DNA from: JALONO01 sp038209965
GTDB lineage: Bacteria > Bacteroidota > Bacteroidia > Cytophagales > Thermoflexibacteraceae
DNA: 29,712 bases
Reading direction: 5' to 3'
NCBI GenBank assembly: GCA_038209965.1
Contig: JBBQXF010000059.1
Location: 1-29,712 of the forward strand
Shown: positions 17,075-24,900 of the stretch, one piece after another
Position numbering within the stretch: the first letter of the stretch is position 1
How the letters are laid out: every line of letters begins with the position of its first letter
Notes under the pieces: generated by a model
Told to the model about the DNA's origin: nothing
The model's database searches: none
What the model saw: the letters and a program-made list of their open reading frames with translations, nothing else
Program-made: the position numbers and the translations under genes

Positions 17075-17088
17075 GCCCGGCGGGGTGA

Positions 17089-17663
17089 CAAAAAGAAATT
17101 GCCGAAAAAATTATTGCCAAAGAAGCAGATTATATGTTGGCCGTCAAAGGCAACCAAGGTACTTTGCACCAAGATATTATTACTTCTTTTGCAAATAGAG
17201 CGCCTGATGATACTTACACCCAATTGAACAAGGATCATGGCAGAACAGAAAAACGGGTTTGTGAAATTATCCATGATTTGGACCTGATCAAAAGTAGGGG
17301 GATTGGAAAAATTTAGCTGCCGTGGTTAAAATCACGGATGAAAGAATGGTGGTTCCAGAAAATAAAATGAGTACGCAAATTCGGTATTTCATTACAAATC
17401 AATGTTTTACAGCTGAAAAATCTCTCCATGTTGTCCGTTCAAATTGGGGTATAGAAAACGAATTGCACTGGTGCTTGGATATTTGTTTTAATGAAGACCA
17501 TCACAGGAACAGGGTAGATAATTCGGCAGTAAACTTCTCTTTTTTACAGAGAATTACACTCAACTTAATAAAAAAAGAACCTACTAAAAGGTCAATAGCA
17601 CGCAAAAGACACAAGGCGCACAGGGACAAAGAATTTCTTGAAAAAATCTTAAACCTTACATGA
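17089..17663 (+). pseudogene. ISAs1-family transposase remnant, N-terminus missing and frameshifted
   Basis: The C-terminal ~190 residues of an ISAs1-type DDE transposase. Recognisable parts are QKEIAEKIIAKEADYMLAVK plus GNQGTL (from 17089), the HGRTEKR motif, and, in another frame, VVRSNWGIENELHWCLDICF with the Glu-bearing DDE segment, ending at 17663. Two lesions are visible. First, the reading frame upstream of 17089 ends in TGA (17086-17088) and the N-terminal half is absent. Second, a one-base loss in a G-run (17297-17301, five G where six would restore SRGDWKNLAAVVKITDERM) splits the frame. Reading it as a decayed insertion sequence is secure; a programmed frameshift is unlikely with the N-terminus gone. 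It is clearly AT-richer than the flanks. Confidence 0.9.
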
Positions 17664-17684
17664 AATTTAGATGCGGTTGCCCTG
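17661..17684. mobile_element. Right terminal inverted repeat of the ISAs1-type element
   Basis: The transposase stop (17661-17663) overlaps a terminus that, read inward from 17684, starts CAGGGCAACCGCATC. ISAs1-family ends typically begin CAGGG. The base after it (17685) continues the recQ-like reading frame, which fixes the insertion point. No matching left end was found in the window. Confidence 0.65.
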
Positions 17685-17939
17685 CGATGATATAAAATTG
17701 GCTGCAATCCCTAATTCTTGCATTTTTTGCTCTTGGTCACGCATCAGGGCAATCAAGGGTGAAAAGACAATAGTTACTCCTTCAAACTGTGTAGCGGGAA
17801 ACTGATAACACAATGACTTTCCAAAACCTGTTTTTTCAATTAAAAGCACGCGTTGCCCTTGTAATATTTTATCTATCACGGTCCATTGGTTATCGTGAAA
17901 TTGGTCAAAACCAAAAACAGATTTTAGTTTTTGTGTTTC
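17685..17939 (-). pseudogene. recQ-like DNA helicase, N-terminal fragment cut by the IS
   Basis: Minus-strand frame reading ETQKLKSVFGFDQFHDNQW, then the nucleotide-binding loop LLIEKTGFGKSLCYQFPA and motif Ia region VFSPLIALMRDQ, up to AANFISS. It is the first ~85 residues of a RecQ-family helicase (motifs 0, I and Ia). After NFISS the frame enters the IS terminus and stops within a few codons. All later helicase motifs are missing, and the remainder of the gene is not found on the other side of the IS. No good ATG exists; the frame opens after a TAA at 17940-17942. Non-functional. Confidence 0.85.
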
Positions 17940-18096
17940 TTATTGTCTTGCCATTGTCTATTTTTACTAAGTTTCTACCAACATCTCTGTAAACGCAACC
18001 TATTTCGTTTATTTCTGCTTTATCCGTTGACTTCCAGCATGATAAAACGCTCCGTCATGACTTCGGCCATGTATTTCCTATTTTCTGCCAAGCAAA
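17905..18096 (-). pseudogene. Unidentified coding remnant(s) upstream of the recQ fragment
   Basis: Between the recQ-like and oxidoreductase fragments the minus strand holds two protein-like stretches that I cannot name. One reads ...KSTDKAEINEIGCVYRDVGR and onward to a TGA at 17905-17907, overlapping the recQ start, as neighbouring genes in an operon often do. The other reads ENRKYMAEVMTERFIMLEVN and ends at a TAA at 18020-18022 in a different frame. Either could be the tail of a gene whose front was lost at the junction near 18097. Confidence 0.35.
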
Positions 18097-18258
18097 CAGG
18101 GCCGGGGCCAATTGGTTGGTGGCGTAATTGCCCAAGCCCACCAAGGCCACCCCCAATTTCTGGTCATTGGCCGGCTGGCCGTGCCCATTGACCGCAAGCA
18201 GCGCAGCCCCGGTGTCGCGCGATAATTTTTGGATGAATTCCCTGCGCGATTGTTTCAT
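18055..18258 (-). pseudogene. Gfo/Idh/MocA oxidoreductase, N-terminal stub
   Basis: Starts MKQSRREFIQKLSRDTGAAL, a Tat-like twin-Arg leader, followed by KLGVALVGLGNYATNQLAPAL, the Rossmann nucleotide-binding start of the family (good GxGxxx pattern). Homology stops at about codon 54 (18097). The frame then runs 13 unrelated residues to a TGA at 18055-18057. A normal protein would be ~350-450 residues, so over 80% is missing. It is divergent from the intact Gfo/Idh/MocA gene at 18572, suggesting a former divergent pair of paralogues. Confidence 0.82.
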
Positions 18259-18571
18259 GGTGAGATCAGGATAACGACCATTGCTGGCGGGATTTTGCTG
18301 CCTTGGCCAAAGCTGCCCACAATCGCGCTAATTCGCTCACAATTTGGCCAAGAAAATGGACGATCGGCCCGAACCGTTCAACAATAAATCACCAACCCGT
18401 ATTTTTGCCCAACTAGGGGTTTGACCAACTTGGGACAAATGGCTGACAACGGCTGTTTTTGGGAACGGGGCGGCTTTTTCAATTTTTTCCTTATCTTCAC
18501 GTTACCAAAATGGGATGCTGGTGATCAAGGAGGTGCTGCGCCCCGGTTTAATCAAACACAAAGACAAGAAA
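18259..18571. other. Divergent intergenic region
   Basis: These 313 bp lie between the oxidoreductase stub (minus) and the intact oxidoreductase (plus). No gene is supported. A weak -7-like TATCTTCA occurs at 18492-18499 but lacks a well spaced TTTG partner, so no promoter is called. Confidence 0.5.
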
Positions 18572-19891
18572 ATGGAAACAAGACGGGATTTCTTGAAGAA
18601 AACCACGCTCGGAGCGGCGGGCCTGGCCGTGGGCATGAGTGCCAAAAGCTATGGCAATATTTTGGGCGCAAACGATCGCGTCCGCGTCGGGGTGGTGGGC
18701 TTTGCCGACCGGGCGCGCCAATCGCTCATCCCCGGTTTTTTGGCCCATGCCAAAGAACTGAACTACGAAATCGTTGGGGTGTCCGACATTTGGAACCGCC
18801 GCCGCGAAGAAGGAGCAGCCTTCATTGAAGAAAAAACTGGCAAAAAAATCCAAACTTCGCGCAATAACGAAGAACTTTACGACCGCAAAGATGTTGATGC
18901 CGTCATTATTGCCACGGCCGACTTCCAGCACGCCGTTCATTGTATGGATGCGGTGCGGGCGGGCCGCCACGCCTACGTGGAAAAACCATTTGCCAACACC
19001 ATGCAAGATGCCCGCGATGTGCTCAAAACCGTGAGCAACACCAAGATGATTGTGCAAGTGGGCACGCAGCGCCGCAGTGCCCCCAATTACCACGCAGCCA
19101 ATGAATTGATCAGAAGTGGTAAATTTGGGGACATCAACATGGTGGAAATGAGCTGGAACGTCAACCAACCGGGCCGGTGGCGCCGTCCGGCCCTAGTGGC
19201 CAGCCTGCAAGAAAAAGATACCGACTGGAAACGGTTCTTGGTCAACCGGCCCTATGAGGCGTGGGATGCCCGCAAATACTTGGAATACCGCTTGTTCTGG
19301 CCCTATTCTTCGGGGATTCCCTGCCAATGGATGGTTCACCAGATTGACACTGTCCACTGGTTTACCGGCTACGAGCGCCCCCGCAGTGTGGTGGCCAATG
19401 GTGGCATTTACCAATGGCACGACGGGCGGAGCAACAACGATACGATGACGGCAGTGTTTGACTACGGCACGCCCGACCTGAAAAAAGGGTTTCAAGTTGT
19501 TTATTCCTCACGCATGGGCAACAGCGCGGGCGGTACCAAGGAATTGTACTATTCCAATGGGGGGACGCTCAACTTGGACACCAATTCGATCACACCCGAA
19601 GGGGGGCTCACCCCTGATATGGCCGCCGCCATGGGCCTCAAACCCAACTTGTTGGCCGCCAGCTCGGTTGCCGGGGCCAAAATGGAAACGGGAGCCAACA
19701 CGGGTACTGATTTGGCCACTTCGCTCCACATCCGCAACTGGATGGAATGCGTGCGCAGCGGCAAACAACCCAATGCCGACGTGCGGGCGGGTTACCAGCA
19801 CTCCGTCGCGCTGTGCATGGTGATTGCGGCCCTCCAATCGGGCAAGCGGGTCACTTTCAACGATGACCGCCAAGAAGTGGTGGTAGGTTAA
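18572..19891 (+). CDS. Tat-exported Gfo/Idh/MocA-family oxidoreductase
   Basis: A 439-residue NAD(P)-dependent sugar or inositol dehydrogenase-like protein. I choose the ATG at 18572 because it gives a Tat leader METRRDFLKKTTLGAAGLAV; a start at 18515 would add 19 residues in front. The Rossmann part starts VRVGVVGFADRARQSLIPGF (about 37-56), with the glycine pattern relaxed as in other Tat-exported members. The family's EKP motif is YVEKP (135-139). The C-terminal alpha/beta domain contains GIPCQWMVHQIDTVHWF. The twin-Arg leader implies folding with cofactor in the cytoplasm before export. The substrate is unknown. The gene is followed by a long hairpin 22 bp after the stop. Confidence 0.92.
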   Translation: METRRDFLKKTTLGAAGLAVGMSAKSYGNILGANDRVRVGVVGFADRARQSLIPGFLAHAKELNYEIVGVSDIWNRRREEGAAFIEEKTGKKIQTSRNNEELYDRKDVDAVIIATADFQHAVHCMDAVRAGRHAYVEKPFANTMQDARDVLKTVSNTKMIVQVGTQRRSAPNYHAANELIRSGKFGDINMVEMSWNVNQPGRWRRPALVASLQEKDTDWKRFLVNRPYEAWDARKYLEYRLFWPYSSGIPCQWMVHQIDTVHWFTGYERPRSVVANGGIYQWHDGRSNNDTMTAVFDYGTPDLKKGFQVVYSSRMGNSAGGTKELYYSNGGTLNLDTNSITPEGGLTPDMAAAMGLKPNLLAASSVAGAKMETGANTGTDLATSLHIRNWMECVRSGKQPNADVRAGYQHSVALCMVIAALQSGKRVTFNDDRQEVVVG

Positions 19892-19913
19892 TCTGGTCAG
19901 GCCAGCCCTCAAT

Positions 19914-19951
19914 AGCAACGTTCCATGTCGGATGCGACATGGAACGTTGCT
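19914..19951. repeat. 17-bp perfect inverted repeat after the oxidoreductase gene (hairpin 3)
   Basis: Arms AGCAACGTTCCATGTCG (19914-19930) and its reverse complement (19935-19951) with a 4-nt loop. There is no T-run on either side, so it is not a classic intrinsic terminator. Its place between convergent genes suggests a role at mRNA 3' ends. The form matches hairpins 1 and 2 although the sequence does not. Confidence 0.85.
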
Positions 19952-20195
19952 GTATTCAGTGAAGGAAAAAATGAAACCTGAATGCCTAATAAGTAGGTAA
20001 TGGTTTGGTAGATAGGGAGTTATAAAAGCAAGAACTTACCAATGTGGTTGTTCAACAATTAAAAATTTAGTTAACAGATAAAATGTATTTATTTGGTTTT
20101 CAATGACTCGGTTTTTGTTTAGCCGAAAATCTATTTTGAATAGATAGGGTAGGGCAACTCGGTTGCGGCACCAGCGGACTAGCCACTTGCTCTAG

Positions 20196-21701
20196 CTATT
20201 GGACTCCTAAAAGTTCGCGGGTCAACTGGGCCAGCCAATGTTGGTAAATCGCTTCGTAGTGATCCTGTTCACTGGGCTGCGGCTCTAGGCTGCGGGTGCG
20301 CTCAAGGCCGGTGAATGACTCAGCAAAATTCCGGTAGATCCCCGCTCCCACTCCGGCGGCCCGGGCAGCGCCCTGCGACCCATCGGTGTTGTAAAGTTCC
20401 ACCACGGCTCCGGTGAAATTGGCAAAAGTCTGGGCAAAGATCGGGCTGAGGAACATATTGGCATCTCCCGCCCGGACGGTTCGGGCTTGGATCCCGAGCG
20501 AGGCCATGAGGTCGGTGCCGTAGCGGAGTGCGGCCGCAACGCCTTCCTGCGCGGCCCGCGCAAGGTGGGCCTGCGTGTGGCGGTTGAATTGCAAACCGTG
20601 GATGCTGCCGCCCAGTTCGCGGTTGGCCAGTGGGCGTTCGGCCCCGTTGCCAAAGGGCAGCACCACCACTCCGCCCGAGCCGGCCGGGGCTTGGGCGGCC
20701 AGTTGGTTGATGGCATCATAGCTCAAAGCTTGGCCCTGATGGGTGAACACCTGGCGGCGCAGCCAAGCATTTTGACTGCCGGTGCCATTGATGCACAGCA
20801 GCGTTCCGGTGGAAGGTTTTTGTTGGGTATGGTTGACGTGGAGAAACGTGTTCACCCGCGAGGCGGGGTCGTGGGTATAGTGGTCGTTGATGCCATACAC
20901 CACGCCCGAAGTGCCGGCTGTAGCGGCGATTTCGCCGGGGTTTAGTACGTTGAGGGAATAAGCATTGTTGGGCTGGTCGCCGGCCCGGTAGGTGATGGGG
21001 GTGCCCGGGGCCAGTCCCAGCTCGTTGGCCGCTTGGCTGGTCAGTTGGCCTTGGGGTGCAAAAGTGGGCACGATCCGGGGCAGCAAATGAGGGGGAATGC
21101 CATAATAATGGAGCAAAAAATCGGCTGGCTGATTGGCCAAAAAGTCCCAGAGGATGCCTTCGGAAAGGCCCGAGGCTGTCGTGGTGGCTTCACCGGTCAT
21201 GCGGAGGGCAATGTAGTCGCCAGGCAACATAAATCTGTCCACTTTGTCGAACAGTTCCGGCTCATTTTCTTTGACCCAGCGCAGTTTGGAGGCAGTGAAA
21301 TTGCCCGGGGAGTTGAGTATATGGGTGAGGCAGCGCGTTTGGCCGAGGTCGGCAAAAGCCGCATCGCCGATCCCCACGGCCCGGCTGTCGCACCAAATGA
21401 TGGCCGGCCGAAGCAATTGCTGGTGTTTGTCCACCACCACCAGGCCGTGCATCTGGTAGGCGATGCCGATTGCCCGGATATCCTGGGGTGCTACTTGGCA
21501 CTTCCCCAGCATTTTCCGGGTAGCCATAACAATGTGCTCCCACCAAATTTCGGGGTTCTGTTCGGCCCAGCCAGGTTGATGGGCAGTCATGGTCATCTCG
21601 GTTTCGGGCGAAGTTGCCGAAGCAACTACCCTGCCTGTGCTGGCATCAAGCAGAGTGGTTTTAACGGAGGAACTGCCCAGATCGTAGCCAAGTAAAAGCA
21701 T
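20196..21701 (-). CDS. xylB: Xylulokinase (FGGY family)
   Basis: A 501-residue cytoplasmic kinase converting D-xylulose to xylulose 5-phosphate for the pentose phosphate pathway. N-terminal phosphate-binding GYDLGSSSVKTTLLD, the xylulokinase phrase QPGWAEQNPEIWW, sugar-binding YQMHG, the conserved PGDYIALRMTGE, the catalytic Asp candidate D242 in YRAGDQPNNAYS, and AGTSGVVYG are all present. The length is normal and the ATG at 21701 gives a complete N-terminus. xylA and a xylose transporter do not adjoin, so it stands alone. Downstream on its strand there is only a small 7-bp hairpin (20129-20145), a weak terminator at best. Another FGGY kinase specificity cannot be ruled out, but the motifs favour xylulose. 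Confidence 0.92.
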   Translation of the reverse strand: MLLLGYDLGSSSVKTTLLDASTGRVVASATSPETEMTMTAHQPGWAEQNPEIWWEHIVMATRKMLGKCQVAPQDIRAIGIAYQMHGLVVVDKHQQLLRPAIIWCDSRAVGIGDAAFADLGQTRCLTHILNSPGNFTASKLRWVKENEPELFDKVDRFMLPGDYIALRMTGEATTTASGLSEGILWDFLANQPADFLLHYYGIPPHLLPRIVPTFAPQGQLTSQAANELGLAPGTPITYRAGDQPNNAYSLNVLNPGEIAATAGTSGVVYGINDHYTHDPASRVNTFLHVNHTQQKPSTGTLLCINGTGSQNAWLRRQVFTHQGQALSYDAINQLAAQAPAGSGGVVVLPFGNGAERPLANRELGGSIHGLQFNRHTQAHLARAAQEGVAAALRYGTDLMASLGIQARTVRAGDANMFLSPIFAQTFANFTGAVVELYNTDGSQGAARAAGVGAGIYRNFAESFTGLERTRSLEPQPSEQDHYEAIYQHWLAQLTRELLGVQ

Positions 21702-21911
21702 AAACGAAACATTTACGGTACAATAATGGCTGTAAATCTAAGCAATAATGTGATCATGCGCTTAATTCATACAAAAACGCAATTAATTTGTGGTTGGGAC
21801 GTTTCAATATTAGGCAACTAGCCTCAGCCAAAGTTGTCGGAACCCTAAGAACCCAGAAAATAAAAAGATTGGTTACCCCATTGTCCAGCAAAAATTACCT
21901 CTTAATTATTT

Positions 21912-24900
21912 ATGAACTCAGCGTTGACTATTAACCCATTTTACCACCTACTGCACAAGTTTGGCCGACTCTTCCTGTTGTCCATTGCCATTTTCTTATT
22001 GACGAATCCTTTGTTGGCCGCCGATCGCTACTGGGTCGGGGGCTCAGGCAATTGGGATGCGGCCAACACGACCAACTGGTCCACCACTGCGGGTGGAGGC
22101 GGGGGAGCCTCGGTGCCCACCGCCGCCGACAATGTGTTTTTTGCGGCTCCCTTGGCAGCCAGCACGGTGGTCACTATCGTGGGGGCCGCAAACTGCGCCA
22201 ATTTTCAGTGGAGCTTGGCCGGTGGTACGCTGGCTGGGGCAGCCGGGTCTGCTTTAAATATAGCAGGCAACAACTTCGTGCTCACCACGGGCATGACATG
22301 GACCTACGCAGGCGACGTGGCGTTTAACAATGCAGCGGGCAGCCTCACAGCGGCTGGGGTTTCCATGACGGCCAACCTGATTTTCAACTCAGCGGGTGGA
22401 TGGATCATCAATGATAACTTTATCAATACCGGGAACGTGACTGGGGCGGCCGGGGCCAATCTCACATTATTGGGCACCAACAACCAATTGGGTGGCGTGT
22501 ACAATGTTTCCGGGATCACCACCTTGGGGGTCAGCACGATAACGGTCTTTTCGGGCAATGCCAACCGGACTTTTGGGACAGTCACACTGCGCGCCTCCGC
22601 CACACTCACCATGCAGACCCCCGCCACCAGCAGTGATAATTTTGGAACCATCAACTTGACCGATCTGGCGACCATGCGTTTCAGTGGCCGTAATTCCAAC
22701 CCTACCCTCGTAAGTGGTCGGCTGATTATGAATCGGAGCGATTGTAACAACGGTAACAATGGCATTGTGACCTCGGCCAGTGGGGTACAGACCCAAGTGA
22801 ATTTTCAAACGGTCCAAGATTGGTACAACACGAACGTGTCCCAACTCCAAAACACCAATGCGGGGTCGGTCACCATCTGGACCGGCAGCAACAGTGGCAA
22901 TCCTGGTTTTGTCAATAATATCTCAGTTCCAATCCCAAACCTGTATTGGACAGGTGCAGCGGGAGCGGGCAACACCAATTGGTCGGACTGCCGCAACTGG
23001 GCCACCGTTTCGGGCGGGGCCGCTGCTGGATCAGCCAACATAACCATCCCAACCCGAACCAATAATGTCTTCTTTGACAATAATTCTTTTGCCGTTTCGC
23101 CCATAGTGACGATCAACACCGCCTCCGCTTGCCGCACTCTCGATGCGACGACGCTGGGCTCACCAATGCAATTGGCCGCCACCGCCAATGATTTGGAGAT
23201 TTACGGTAACTTAGCATTGTCCAGCAATTTTGATCTAAGTGCCCATACCGGCACGATCAGTTTTTTGTCCAATGGGGCCCAAACCATTACAATGGCTGGC
23301 CGATCAATCAGTCGGGCACGGTTTGGCGACCCCAGTGCTGGCTCGCTTACGGGCAACTGGGTAGTGCAAGACAACTTTACAGCGTTGGGCGCGGTTACCC
23401 TGATTGCGGGCACGCTGAATACCAACAGTCGGCCTTTTGCCGCGGCCAGTCTCAATGCCAACCCCACCGGGATCGATGAAAACCGGTCTCTGGTGCTCGG
23501 CGCGTCGGCCATTCAACTGACCGGCTCCGGCGCAAGTCCGGTACTGGATCTACGGAGCACCAATAATGTATTGATTTTTAACAATCCAGTCGGTACAGCT
23601 ACCATTAATTTCACAGCCAACGCCAATGTCGTGGTAGAGACTGGCGCTTCGGCCAAAGTGATCCCCAATGCAGTGTTTAGCAATATTACTACAGGGATCA
23701 TCAACCTCAACACGAGCAATACTGCCAACCGGATCACGTTTGGCAATTTGACCGTGGCCCAAAGTGCTGCCGCAGCCGGATCGACCGTGTTGAACGTGAA
23801 TGGATCGGCACCCAAGACTTTTGGGGCCATCAGCTTGGCCCAAAATGTGAATGCCGTTTTCAATGGCACCACGGTTACCACCCCAGGCAACAATAACATC
23901 ATCAACGGGGCAATTGATTTTGCTGGGGGCAATGACGTGAGCTTTCAGTATTCATTTACGTTGAACTCCACATTGACGTTGGCCGCCGCCGCAGCCAGCC
24001 AAGTGCGGTTTGGCAATGCGCCGGGTGACAATGCCACGGTGACCAACCACACTTTTGTTGGCCCGATCCTGATCAACGGAAATGGTCATCTCATTTATTT
24101 TGACCAACCGGGCAACAACAGCTTTCAGGGCAGCGTGACAGCTACTGGCACCGCTAACCGGTTCAGCCTCCGAAACAATGGCAACAACACCTTTGCCCAG
24201 CCGGTCAACACGGGCACCGATGCCATTTGGCAGTTCAACGCTTGCCCTACTTGCCTGACTACGATCAACAGCACGTTTGTGGTAGCGGGCAGTTGTACGA
24301 CGGTGGCCCAACTGCAATCCGCCAACTTGCCCGTGGCAGGTGTGGCCAGAGTGGATTTTACAGCCGGCCCCTACAACTTTAGTTATGTGGACGTGACCAA
24401 CCTGAACAACTCCATTGCCCCGCCCGTGAATGTGGTCATTGGTGGGTCGGTAACCAACTCGGTGGGGTTCACGGCCATTCCGGGCAACCCCCGCACACTG
24501 TATTGGGTAAACGGATCGGGCAACTGGACCGATACCAACCACTGGTCAGCCAGCGGTGGTGGTCCCAGCGGCCAGTGTGTCCCCCGTGATATTGACAACG
24601 TTATTTTTGACAATCTTTCCAACCCTGTCGCGGCCGCTTTTGACATAACCATCAGTTCGGCCGCAGCCTGTGCCAACATGGAATGGCGTAACACCGATGC
24701 CGCGCGGATCCCCAGTTTGCGCACGGGAGGGCCAGCGGGCACGCTGCGCATTACTGGCAATTGGCTGATCTTGGACAACAATGCCTTGGCCAACAATGTA
24801 GATGGCACTTTTGCTGCCATTATTACCTTGAGTGATCCAGTTGGGGTACCTCCGATCTTGGCGCGCACCTTGCGGTTTGCCGATGATGTTTTTGGGTCGA

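Larger units (their letters stand above)
16736..17088. other. Gene-free repeat region between the esterase and the transposase remnant
   Basis: These 353 bp hold two long perfect hairpins (16777-16827, 16858-16902) and three copies of a 14-bp AAGTnACCG-type repeat. Short open frames exist but are by-products of the GC-rich palindromes. No gene is supported. Confidence 0.7.

Noticed and set aside
16777..17089. CRISPR array made of the repeated hairpin sequences
   Set aside because: There are only two or three diverged repeats, spacing is irregular (234 and 31 bp), the hairpin arms differ from each other, and no cas gene is present.
17134..17663. Functional two-frame transposase using programmed frameshifting
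   Set aside because: The N-terminal half is missing, a stop sits at 17086-17088, and the ISAs1 family normally encodes one continuous transposase. A plain deletion in the G-run explains it.
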